The notes under the pieces are model-generated. The model was not told the DNA's origin, made no database searches, and was given only the letters and a program-made list of their open reading frames with translations. Positions 10,961-23,600 of a stretch of 64,000 nucleotides of DNA are shown here, piece by piece; the first letter of the stretch is position 1; each line of letters begins with the position of its first letter. Made by a program: the position numbers and the translations under genes. This DNA is from Codonopsis lanceolata (lineage: Eukaryota > Streptophyta > Magnoliopsida > Asterales > Campanulaceae), in contig CM028380.1 of assembly GCA_013146195.2 (NCBI GenBank), forward strand, positions 78,868,556 to 78,932,555, read 5' to 3'.

Positions 10961-12170
10961 AGTCAAACACCTAATCAAGTAAGATTTCCTAGAGAAATTA
11001 CCCTGATCAGTAAACAAGATAACTGATTCAAAACAGTAGAAATGATAGAATTTCACGGTATGTAAATCGAATCAAATGAAATTGTAATTGATAATATTCG
11101 AGGAAATGAAGATGCAGTCGAAGGATCTTCTGAATTGAAAAATTTTGTAGATGCGAAACCGTGGAGATATATATGAAGATCATTTCAGAAAACTAAGTCA
11201 AATAGCCCCAAAGCTATCGACTACTCTCTCCTCTGCAGGCGTCTAGGGTTTTATGAGAAGATCATGGATGATCGTTGGAGAAGTTAGGGGGTTAACCGAT
11301 TTGGAATAGGGCGAGGCTGGCGGCTGGAAGCTTGTTGAATTGGCCATGGAGGATAACGGTGAGGAGCAAATCGAGATGGCGGATCTTTGGTCGGCGATGG
11401 AAGAAGAAAGAAGAGATCGATCGGATCGTGGCCTCTTGAGGAAATCGGTAGAAGATGAAATTTGGAGGTGGTGTTGGATACTGCGAGACTGAAATCGAAG
11501 CTGGAGAGGCTGCCGGGTTTGAAGGCCGGAGTGAACTCGCTTGGCGAAGCTCGACGATGACGGTGAAGACGACATGTCGTGGAAGCTGCCTTGTTGCAAA
11601 CTGGGAGATGAAGAACAAAGATGTAGATGGCGGTTGGGTTTGTTTTTGGATGAGAGGATGGAGCCGTTTAGATTCGGTCGGAACTGGGGGAGGAAATGGG
11701 TGAGGCGTAACTGAGACAAATACACGAAAAATCAAAATAACCGAGTTACCAAGGCACAAACTTAGACATAAAGGGCATTTACGTACTTTTGTCCTAAAAT
11801 TGTACCTAAAAGATATGTTCAAAAAATAACTGGATTGATTTGAAAACATGTTTTAAAAAATGTACCGGCTTGTAATTTATCCATTTTTTTTTTGTTGAAG
11901 CGGGTAATCTGTTTTGACTCAATAATATTAACGGGTCGGGTCGGTTTAGAGCAGATCAGACATGTTACCTATTTTGACCCGTGTCATTTTATACTATAAA
12001 TTTATGTTTTTTGGGTTGAAGCGGGTCGACCTGCTTTAACCAATTATCCGTTTCGACCCAACCCATTTCAACCCATTTGACATTTGGGTTCTAATGAGTT
12101 TCGACATGTTTTAACTCATTACCTATTCCAACCTAACTCAACCCATCCAATTGCTAGGCCTAATCATCAT

Positions 12171-14273
12171 CAAGACTTAATTGTAAAAAGCAAAAAAAAA
12201 AAACTTCATTGACATTAAAATGACACAATTGACGTTTCCCTTTGTTTCTCTAGCATCTCTCTTGTAAATTGGAATTGGTATTCTCACTTGATATATGAAT
12301 AATGTATATAGGTAGATAATTTCTCCATTTCGGGTAAATAATTCATTATTTTATTTAAAGATATTTTATTTAAAGAGTTTACTTTCAAAATTAAAATATA
12401 AAATTGTCATTTTATTATTAATGAGCTACTAAAAATGTTTTTTTAAAAAAAAATTAACTTTCAATGAACTCTTTCCACAAAACACGAAGGGAGTGATTAT
12501 GAGATATTAATATTTGGAATGCGCTTCCTCCCAACTCTCTCTCTCTCTCTCTCTCTCTCTAAAAATAGTAAAATCACACTAAAATTTATTTTCCTAAAAT
12601 AGAAAGCTATTTATATGTTATAAAAATGGTGGGCCACGAATTAAAAGCATAAATTTGATTATTCATTTATTGATTACATGTGTCATAATCAATCAAATAA
12701 TGTCTTGGAATATAAAAATCAAATATTGCATTTAAATATGAAAATCAAATACTACCTTGAAATATGAAAACCAAATATTGCTTTTGAATATGAACAAGCT
12801 TATAATGATTTGAAAACACAGTTAACAAAATATTTCAACACCATCAAAATCTTAATTTTATTGTCCAGTTTACATGTTAATAAATCAAGATCGATTTTTT
12901 TAATAATATTTTATACGTTAAAAATTTGTGGTCTTATAGAAGATAAAAGATGACAAACTTAAACAACTGGTTTTAGTCAACATTTATTCTAAAAATCTTA
13001 CACTTTTACTTTTATGTAAAACAAGATAGTCCCTACAAAAGTGTGTTTATTAAAATATTAGAAAAATAAAATAACAAACCATTATTTATAATTTCAAAAG
13101 AAAGAAAACATGAGCCTGTAGATAAACAAAAAAACATTAAACATTAACCAACGAACCAAGTTTTAGCAAATCCGAACTAAATTTTTTGTAAAAATATATT
13201 GCTATTTGTTCGAATTTTTATGCCCAATCCCCAAAATCTAATCATTTTTGTATTTTAAAAATTCAACTAATATTTTATTGTAATTTTTTTTATCAATTTA
13301 CCATTAAAAACTTAGGTAGAAGCGAAAATCTTGAATGTAAGCAATTTTAGAGACAAAGTCTCTATCCCAAAAATGTCATTGTCTCCATACGTAAAAACAA
13401 AACGAAAATAATAATAATATTTGATCAAGAAAATATAATTCATATCGAAATACTACTAAATGAACATAAATCTTCATCACAATTGTAGAGACAACTTATT
13501 AACATTTATTTCTTACTTATTAAAAAAAACATATTTGAAACTAAATTACATATCTAATGAAATAGACAAAAAGTAAAATCAATACATTGAAAAATCTATA
13601 AAAATATAAAGAAACATAAATATACAAATATTTTTCCCTTTCCATCAGACTCGAATTTAATATAACAAAATATTTCAACACCATCAAGATATTAATTTTA
13701 TTAACCATTTTACATGTTAATAAAACGAGATCGAAATTTTTTATAATATTTTATACGTTAAAAATATATGGTCTCATAGTAGATAAAAGATGATGAATTT
13801 AAACAACTGGCTTAAATCAACGAATATTCTAATAATCTTATATTTTTATTTTCATGTAAAAGCAAGATCGTCACTACAAAAGTGCGTTTATTAAAATATT
13901 AGAAATGGGAAGAAAAAAAACAAATCATTACTTATAATTTCAACTAGGTCAAACAAAATTTAATATCAATCCTTGGTAATATGGTATATAATGATGATTA
14001 ACAAAAATGTTAAGGCGAGTCATTGTCGCATGTGTGATACTTCCTGAAGTATGATTCAGATCACGATTTTTATGGTAACAAATTATTGTAGTCTAAAGAT
14101 TTTGATAAGAGATAAAGTGGAAAGCCAACAAATGTTGTGCATAATAAATACAATGATGTATTTCTATATAAGTACTTGCCATTTATTCTTTTAATTTTAT
14201 TTTGATTGAATAAAATTTAATTTATAAAAAATAAATATCTGCATGTTTAATGCACGGGTGTATAACTAGTTTG
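12171..14273 (+). mobile_element. AT-rich region ending in a Helitron-like 3' terminus
   Basis: The right side ends with a short hairpin GCATGTTTAATGC (14241-14253), then CACGGGTGTATAA and CTAG at 14266-14269, followed by T. Hairpin plus CTAR at the 3' end, inserted before T, is the Helitron signature. The 5' terminus (TC) cannot be placed; it may lie anywhere from about 12280 on. Inside there is a pair of about 270-base direct repeats, 12823-13100 and 13663-13943, roughly 80-85 percent alike, and a (CT)n run at about 12534-12560. No Rep/helicase coding sequence is seen, so it would be non-autonomous. Confidence 0.55.
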
Positions 14274-14631
14274 AGTACTTGCAAGAGTTAGATGTAGGAG
14301 CGTTTCTTGGATAAAATTATGCCCTAGACTACATTGCTTCCGACTTTTATGAGATGTTGACTTACTTTCTCTTTTTCATTAATTATGTGCAGTTGAGTTG
14401 GTTTTAACTCCAGTCTCAAGCTAAAAGAATACCAAAATCCCATCACTACTATTATGCAGATTGCAGATAATCGATATTGAAAAGAAAATGTTTGTCTTGA
14501 AATGTTGACTTAAAACTCCCATATATCTTTCTTTTCACGTTGCTATCAAGTATTACCTTTTAGTGTAGGCAAGAAAAACATCACAGTGATACAAACCAAA
14601 TTTGTGCGAAAAACAAATCTGAGATTTCTTA

Positions 14632-17600
14632 TCAGCTCAATTTCAATGATGCAAATGATGCCGCCACATCCATCGCCTCTTCAATATGCTGTGTATCAGG
14701 TCCCTGCAATCAGAAATGATCCACAAGGTAAATCAAAAATGCAAATTCAAAATATGACACAAAAGCAACTCTTAACTTCAACCTCCAAAGTCCAAATTGA
14801 AGCTTCAAAGTTAGAGAGAGAAGCTACTATCTGGTCAAATGGGGCCATATATGGATGGACCTGACTAAATACAAAACAATACCTTACCACAAGCATATAA
14901 AAAAAAGTAGGTCCATCTCTTTTCATTCATAAATCAGGTTTCAAGTATTTTTTTTTGGGGGGGGGTGCGGTGGGGTGCGGGGGAATGTTTTTTGGATGGG
15001 GGAAAATTGAAAAGGCCATAATTTGGTATGCAAGCAATTGCAGAAAGCCCAGTATTCATTGAGAAACTTGCTAACCTGGCCTTGACCAATACCACCTTTT
15101 CCTCCTCCGCCTTTCCCATCTACAGGATTCAACGCTGCAGTTAACCATTCTACAACTTTCAACTGCTTGTCTTTATCCCCATCCTCTGGTACACCAGCAC
15201 ATGCTACAGTTTTGTTCGCAGTTTCATCTGTGCTGAAAACCATCACTGCCATTTTCTGTTCATCCACCAACAGTCGGTGAAAAGACAATCATGCATAATA
15301 TAAGGAGATAAAAAGAAAGAAGACACTAACAACCTTTTCAGCCATGACTTTCACAACTGCTTCACGAAGTGCTTTTGCGTCAGAACCAACAGTAACACGT
15401 ACAATGCAGAAAGGTTTTCCTTCAGATGAAGCAACTTCTGCCTTTTCAATTGCAGCTTCAACAGCTTTATGCTTATGTTCTTCCTCCGTCTTCTTTTTAG
15501 CTTTGAATACTTGATTCTGATTAATACATTTAAACCAAGTATCACTTTTGACCCATACGGATTAACATGGGTTGATAAAGAGCAGGCTAACAGATATAGA
15601 TAAATACCTGAAGTACGGTAAGTTTGGCCTTGAGATCAGCTTTCTTGACAGCTGGGATAGGCGCAGACTCCACACGACCATTTAAGGACGTTACTTTCTG
15701 CAAAGGATGAGTGAAGAGCATTTTGATTACTTAACATCCCACAAGAATTCACTGAATGAAAATTTCAAAAAACATGCTGCACTATAAAATATAGAAAAAG
15801 CAACATTTACACTTATGGGATATCAGTACTTCTCTCTAAAGAATCTGTAGGCCCTTGGTGACAGCAGTCTTTTTTATGGTGACTAATGGAGGCCATCTAC
15901 ATACTGTGGAAAAGGAAGGTTGAAGGCCTCCATCAGTTTTCCATGTGAAGAGACTGGTTCTGTGTGGTGCAAGCCCAAGGAAAATGTTGTCAAGTATGTG
16001 CAGGAAAGCGGTATGGGGGGCCTTCTAGTTTTGAACCACTGACAGACATGGGAGAATCGGAAAATGCTCCTAAAAAATTTCAAATAAAACAAAACATACT
16101 ACCACGTCCTTCTCAAGTAATGAGGAATCTCTTCATTACTTATCAAAAAATAAATAAAAAAATAGGAATCCCTTCATCACGAAAAATGAATAAGGAATAA
16201 AGCTCACCAGGCTCAAGTTATACGCCTGAAAGAGAACCTATCAAAGATAACACACCTAACACCTTCCACGGAGATTAGAACCCACCCCAAAATAAATACT
16301 CCCTCCATCCCAGATGCGACGTGCACCTTTTTAGTTTTCAAGTAAAATTACAGAAGTTGACTTTTGGGCCATTTTACTAGCACACATACATTAATACCCT
16401 TATTGTCCACATACTCCCTCCATCTCATTTATATTTGCCTACTTTAGCAATCTCTAAGTTTTTGGCCACGTAGAAGGTCGATGCACATAAATTAGTAGTT
16501 TATCATTATACCCCAAACCAAGTTACAAGGTAACCTATGCACATTAATTTATTTATTTTTGATAAGTAAGAGTAATTATAAAATAAATACGTGCCAAAAC
16601 AGGTGGTGCAGCCTATATATACAATCAAAGATCACCTACACAAAAGCTATACAATAGTGAATCTATTTTAGAACTCAACAAAAGAACTGTCCACTCTTTG
16701 AGCTCCGTCTGTACACCAGAACCTGATTGTTTCTACCATGCTTTCCTTCCATCCGTCTACATTCGATTCACTGTTTTCAAAAGCTCTGCGATTGCGTTCA
16801 GTCCATATGCCCCTGCAAACCGCTAAAGGAACAACTTCCCAAACATCTTTCTTTCTTTTCTTTTTCTTATAAAAGGACCATTCGCAAAACATTTCTTTCA
16901 CTGTCCTGGGCATTACACAGGCTGTGCTGAACAGTCTGAAGATGTAAGACCACAAGACCCTTGCCACAGAGCAGTGTAAGCAAATGATTCACTGTTTCTT
17001 CATCTTTCTTGCACATATAGCACCAATTGACATAAACCTTCTTTCTTTTTCTCAAATTATCTCCCGTCAAAATAGTTTCTAACACTGTCTCCCACACAAA
17101 AAACGCCACCCTCCAAATATCTCTCTTCGATAAGGCTTCATAGTAGGATTTCACTGTGAATTTTCTGCATACTGTTCTCCCCCGTAAGACCCTATCCTCC
17201 CTGTCAAGATCAACATGTATACCATACAAAATTTCAAAAAGCTGCTCTATTTCTCCAAGCTCCCAATCATGCACATGCCTCCTAAATAAAGGGTTCCAGC
17301 TGATTTTATCTCCTGAAACTTGGACCATCGAACTAACCAGCCCATCCACATCCTCGGCAAAGGAAAACAGGTTCGGAAATTTTCGACTCAATTCCCTACC
17401 CTCACACCACTTATCTTTTCAGAACCTAATCGAATTTCCTTTACCAACCTCAAAAGAAATGAATTTTCGTAAGTTCCTCCACCCTTTGCTAATCCCCTTC
17501 CACGCACTAGTCCCGTATGGGCTAGAAACTATCCTATGAAATCAATGATGCTCTCCTTCACCATACTTATCCATCACAATTCTTCTCCATAAAACTTCGG

Positions 17601-20600
17601 GCTCTACCATGAATTTCCATAACAATTTCCCCATCAGCGCCTCATTAAAAATCATTAATCTCTTGATCCCCAATCCCCCCTCTTCTACACAAGAACAGAC
17701 CATGTCCCAATTCACTAAGTCATACTTCCTGTCCTCCCCACTCCCTTCCCACAAAAAATCTCGTTCCAGCTTTTCTAGCCTTTTAGCAACTGAGGAAGGA
17801 ATCGCAAAGATAGACATGAAGTATGTAGGAAGACCGGACAAAGTGCTCCTAAAGAGTAAGTCTACCACCTTTAGAAAGAAGTTGTCTTCTCCATCCCGCC
17901 AAACGCCTTTCAAATCTTTCGATGATTGAATTCCAAACTGCTGCATTTTTAAACTGCGCATCAAGAGGTAATCCCAAATACTTAGTCGGAAGACTCTCAG
18001 ATTTACAGCCAAAGAAGGAAGCTAGCAGCTCTATGTCGTCCACCTTACCCACCGGGATGATTTCACATTAAACGGCAAATGAGACACCTCCATAGCAGAA
18101 ACATTGTCTGATCTCTCCTTGAAATCTCGAATAAACCCCCCAGCAACTGCCTTCTCTAGAAGTCGACTCATCGCCTCCATAACCACTATAAACAGCAAAG
18201 GAGAAAGAGATCCCCCTGCCTCAAACCTCTCGAACAGAAACCAGTAGGCTCCCCATTGACCAAAACTAAAAATCTAACCGTGGAAATGCAGAATCCAATC
18301 CAACACCTCCACTTTTCCCCAAAACCCATCCTCTCTAACAGATAGATCAAGAACTCCCAGTTTACATGATCATAGGCCTTCTCAATATCTAATTTGCAGA
18401 GTATACCTTTGATCCCGCTTCTTTCCCTCTCATCAACTATCTCATTGGCTATCAATGCCGCATCCAAGATTTTCCGACCTGCCACAAATGCGTGCTGGGA
18501 CTCTGACACCACTTTACCCACCACCTTCCTCAACCGAATGGCTAAGACTTTCGAGACAATCTTATACATACCTCAAATCAAACTAATAGGTCTGAAATCT
18601 TTTAACTCGTCCACTCCGGCCCTTTTCGGAATAAGAGAGATAAAGGTAGCATTTAAACTTCGCTAAAGCCCTCGCTAGAATGAAAAGAGTGAAACACTTC
18701 CACCCTTCCTCCTCCGAATACAAATCATTATAGAATCTTTCAATCTCTTGTTTAATAGCAGATCTTTCGTCGCTGTGTCATTCACCTTAAACGAACTGAT
18801 CTGATTTCTCATCTTATGGACACTCGCCATACGATGAAAGTACCTAGTGTTATTGTCTCCCTCCTTAAGCCAAAGGCCTGCGATTTTTGTCTCCAACTGA
18901 TTTCTTCACAAGTGAGAAGTCTTTTAATCTCCATCCTCAGTTCTTCCTTTCGAATTCTCCCCTCCCTATTCAGCTCTCCTGTACTCTCGATTTCATCCAA
19001 CCGGCGAACCTCTTCAAGAGAATCTTTCAACCTATTGTCAATATTCCCAAAAATGTCCTTATTCCAGACTTTTAGATCCTCCTTTAACAACTTCAATTTA
19101 TTCACGATCTTGAAACACGGCTTCTCCACAACATTGTAGGAACCCCATCGCTCTTTGATCCAATCCAAGAAACCTGGCTCCGACAGCCACATATTCTCAA
19201 ACCTAAAGGGAGTCTTCCCTTTGCAAATCTGACCATAACGGAGCAAAATCGGAACGTGATCACATATCACCCTCGGCAGACAACTTTGCAAAGGACCCCC
19301 AAATACCTGTGCCCAATCTCAGGAACCTATCTATTCTGGAGCATTGTAAACTGTCCCCACCCCTATACCAGGTGTATGCTCCCCCTGCTAAAGGCAAATC
19401 TATTAGAGCCTCTTCGTTTGTAAAATCATTGAACACCTCCATATCTTGAGAAATCAACCTTGACCCCCGTCGATCATTTGGAAAACAGACCACATTAAAG
19501 ACCCCCCTCTATACACCAAGGATACTGCCAAACCTGCCTAACTGACTTAAGTTCTTCCCATAGAGAACTACGTAAAGTATCTGAACTCGGACCATAAACT
19601 CCCAAAAAAATCCAGACGGTGTCCTCCCCCTCCACCTTAAACAAGCAAGACACCGAGTGCGAGCCAAGCCTCACCCCCAACTTAGAAAGGAATCGTTTAT
19701 CCCATAAAATTAACACTCCCACTGCAGAACCCACAGCCTCTAAATGCTCCCAATCTGCCCAATTGTTACCTCCGACGCTATTAACAACCTTCCCGTCCAC
19801 CTTTTCCATTTTAGTTTCTTGGAAGCAAACAACATGAGTCTTCCATCTTCTTATTAAAGCCTTGATAATCTTCCGTTTATTCAAATCATTAAAGCCACGA
19901 ACATTCCAGCCAATATTCTTTAAATCCATATTAAGACACATTACTTTTTCTCCTCCCCTATTCATTCACTCCCCCATCACCCTTCCAATTCAAGTTACCG
20001 CGTAGTTGTTTCAGCTCTCTTAACCCCTTTGTTCTGCTATTTTTGGGTCCATTTCTTTTTGCTTTCCCCACTGAGTTTCTGTTCTTTTCTATCTCCAGCA
20101 GCAGTTCCATAATTTTCTCCTCAAATCCAACGCAGGAAACTCCCAGAAACCTTCCGAGACTTTTAGCCTTTTTTTTCACCCAATCTGAAATATCAACACA
20201 CTCCTCTCTGTGGATCATCAATTCCTTTCCTACTGACTCTTCTGGTCTAATCATTCTCAAGGGGACACAGTCAATAGGTTCTCCCCCGAATTTTCTCAGA
20301 TTTAGCATAGGTAAATTCGCCAACAGGTATGAATCAAAGCAATAACCTCCATTGGCTTCTTCAGTGCACTGACCAGTTCTCTCCTTCTCTGAGAAACAAC
20401 CCTCCTTCATTACTACGTCACTTACGCCCACACCAAAGTCTTCTCCTAAACTTCCCTCAGTCTCTTCCCCTTCCCCTGCTGCCTCCTTTGAGCAACCAAC
20501 TCCTTCATCACCCACAACAGAGCTTCCGTATTTGTCTCTTCCATATTCTCGTTTTCCAGCCCAGGCTCGTCACCTGAAAAACCCTTGTCCTCTTTTCCCT

Positions 20601-23600
20601 CTGCCTTTTTCGATGTAGCAGAGCCTTCCTCTCCATCGATGTCGATAACTTCACTGTTTGCCACATCGCTAAACTCAGACTGAGGCTTGTTTTGATTTTT
20701 GTTCTGGGTATCGGGCCTAAAGTCTCCTCCCTCATTCGGCATAACCTCTTTATGTTGGCATGATGAATTAGAGCCCAACTCTGAAGGATAGGGCCCAAAA
20801 AAATTTCCTCCTACCACCTCCTGACTTGCCTCAACAGCCCCTTTATCTTTATTCTGAAAAAACTTTCGGGCCACCCAAATGAATTTATCCCTTTTACGTT
20901 TCTCAAGCCCACCCTTGGGCCCAAGCTTCTTTTTTTCTCTGACCCCCAACCCAAGTGCCCACACTGGTTTCTTTTGAACCCTGATGAAAAAATCGAATAA
21001 AATAAATAGAGAAAAGCCTACCGAACTGATGACCTCCGCATTACAAATATGAGGCTCTAACCACGGAGCTAAGCAGGCTGGCCTAACAGAAATTTGACAT
21101 GCACAGGAATTCAATAAACTAGCAGAATCCCTGAGCGACCCGATTACTCTTGTACGATTTCGATTTGAAATTCAAATCTCTGCCATCCCACGTGCCTTCG
21201 CTGCTGTCTTTGCTTACAGGTTCACAATTCTGCTTCTCCACCTGATTACTCCGTGCGTGAGACTCACTCGCTGTCTTCTCCACTTCAGTCATAGCCCCTG
21301 CATGACCACCGACCTCCCTCGAAACACCTGGCCACTGGTATTGGCAAAACAAGGCCATCTCTGCCCAAATGGGGATTATATACCTCCAAAAACCAACCAT
21401 GATTTTTACGTTTGCTGGCATCTCCTCTGAATATTGAACAAGGATGCGTGTCCATTTAATGTTTCTTCGATTCTTTGTATCATCATCAACTAAAATGAAG
21501 CCACCACACTTCTGGCCAATCACACAGAAGACGCTATCTGCCCACAGATGTAAAGGCAGCCCCAGCACACGAATCCAAGCTTCAGTAGGTTTTCGATTGC
21601 CTCTATGACTACAGCCCACCAGATCCCATCTATCCAAGAACAGAGGAGCTTTGTTCACTGTCCAGCTCTTCTCACTCAAGATGCGGTATGCTTCCTCCTT
21701 CGAAGGGAAGACAAAAAGAAAATACTTACCATTCATCTCATAAACTTGCACTCCTCCGGCTGTCTTCCACCTAGCATCCACCCAATTTTGAATCTCCGGT
21801 TTTAATGGTACAGGGTAGTCTAGCAGCCACACCCTTCCTACCAAACATCTCTCTAAAAACTTCAGATTCCCACCACATGAATTCTCATCCACCCTAAAAT
21901 CATCTTCAGACTTGTCCTTGCTGGGTGTGACTTCTCTAAATCAGGCCATGGGGGTATTTCAGCCACCTCCTTGAAAGTTCTGGTGTCAACTTTCTCCTTA
22001 GACTCAGGTCCCTTTTCTTCTTTTCCCCCGAATTTTCTCTCTTGAGTTCTTCGAGAGCACAAAACTCTTAATTTTACCTGCCACCCATATCCCATCCACA
22101 TTCAATGATACCGCCGGGATGCAAATCCTTTTTGTTTTCCCCTTGCTTTTGACTGAAATGCTGAAGAAGGACCCATTGGTGTTCACCTCCTTAGCAATCC
22201 TCACCTCTCGCCATTTTCCGTTCCATTTCTTCCAGAAGACTCCCCTGAGCTTGGAAGCCTTGAGCAACCAATCGGCGACCCATAAAGCTTCACTTACGGA
22301 AAGAACCACCACATGGAAATGACCCTTGTACCTCTCTAAGAACTGAAAACCAATGTGATTATTATCCCCAATCTGTTGAACCTCAAATGCCTTTCTACTG
22401 GCTGAGAACTCCATGATTCTGAAGCCGTGCTACTACTTTCCCTAGCAAATTCGTCTCATCCTCGTTATCCTTGACATTGCTACCTTTTGATTCTCAAATG
22501 CCTATGCACATTCATAAACTAAATTAAGGGTATAAATGGAAATCCAAAAATTAGACTGTGGTTGTTGAGGCATTTATAAAAGATTCTAAAACAGTTAGCT
22601 TGTGTCTCCACTCTCATGGCCAATATAGACAGCAGGAGTACAACGCTGCAAGTCTGCACTAGGACATGATAGGCGCCAAAGGTGAAATTAGTCAACTTGA
22701 ACAAAAATGGACATTAATTTCGGGACAATTTAAAAAAAAAAACTGGACACTTATTTTGGGACGAAGGGACTAAATAAAATTGGGGAGGGAGGTTATGTTA
22801 TAATATGAGCATCAGCCAGAGAAAACACCATATATACAATTGACACTAGGTGCATCAAATAGTAGATGCATAAATTAACAACCTGTTCCAGAAGGCTTCC
22901 TTCCAACTTGGATGCTTCATTCACTTCCTGCTCAAGTGAAATGGCCGACTCTATGGCCTTGAAAGCACCCTCCGTTGTAACTGCAGTAACTCTACGGATC
23001 CCCTTGGCAATCCCCTCCTCAGACAAAAGGGCAAATGCCTTGGCCTCACGAGTATTTGTTATATGGGTCCCTAAACATTTCCGCAGAATCAATGTTAAAG
23101 ATTTTCAAGAAAAGAGCATTAATAATAGGAACTCAGTGACAAGTACCTCCACAGAGCTCCGTCGATATGGATAGCCACTCTTTATTTTCTGGATCAGCCA
23201 AGAGATCTTCAACTTTTCGACCAATTGCAACTACCCGGACTGGATCGGGATATACCTGCATCCGAAAATGAAAATTATTCCTGCTGGGCAAGGAGCAATA
23301 CGGTAACGTATTTATAAAGCCAGGGCGGAAACTACAAAGCTCACTTCACCAAAAACAGCTCGTAAGCCATTTAATCGCTTTGCGTCAGCCAGGCTAGCCT
23401 CCTTTGCAGAAACATCAAGTTCCGCTTTAATTTGCTCATTGACAATGGATTCAATTTTTCTCAGTTCATCGGGCTTTACGGGCTTCCCTGTTCACGTTCA
23501 AGGTAATTTTTAAAGAAACAACGAAAAGTTCTGCCATGACAAAACCAAACCTTAATCTCGAGAACAACAATCGATCTCAGTTTACGTCAATGTCATTTTC

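Larger units (their letters stand above)
8974..12162. mobile_element. 3.2 kb hAT-type element carrying captured gene fragments
   Basis: The left terminus TAGGCCTGGTAATTG and the right terminus read inverted (TAGGCCTAGCAATTG) agree at 13 of 15 bases. The flanking 8-mers ATCATTAT (8966-8973) and ATCATCAT (12163-12170) agree at 7 of 8, fitting an aged hAT target-site duplication. Subterminal regions on both sides are rich in ACCCATT / GGGTC words. No hAT transposase (dimerisation domain or DDE region) is visible. Inside are pieces of two unrelated host genes, RPL7a (9719-10480) and a PPR gene (10755-10960), both read on the minus strand, plus an unidentified 0.5 kb block at 11220-11720. The RPL7a piece keeps intron-like gaps, so it was taken at the DNA level and not as cDNA. 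This is the hAT counterpart of a Pack-MULE. Confidence 0.8.
16545..22500 (-). mobile_element. Complete L1-type LINE in AlaRS intron 19, about 5.96 kb
   Basis: The element reads on the minus strand, from its 5' end near 22500 to a 3' end TTACTTATCAAAAATAAATAAATT at about 16565-16545. It is bounded by a perfect 12 bp target-site duplication, CCTATGCACATT, at 16533-16544 and 22501-22512. It carries ORF1 (DUF4283-type, 22414-21119), a variable linker to about 20000, and ORF2 with endonuclease, reverse transcriptase and a zf-RVT cysteine region. Stops, frameshifts and a deletion of the RT active site make it inactive. It lies in the same orientation as the host gene and forms most of a 7.2 kb intron. 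Confidence 0.93.

Noticed and set aside
11243..11849. Two overlapping minus-strand frames of 160 and 185 codons in the hAT-type element
   Set aside because: Overlapping Ser/Pro/Arg-rich frames without recognisable domains. The region may be a captured 5' UTR or exon, but I cannot support a protein.
15883..16200. A possible SINE or LINE body before the A-rich tail at 16140
   Set aside because: The 17-base duplication shows that only the 24-base tail was inserted. The preceding sequence belongs to the older intron and has no pol III boxes that I trust.
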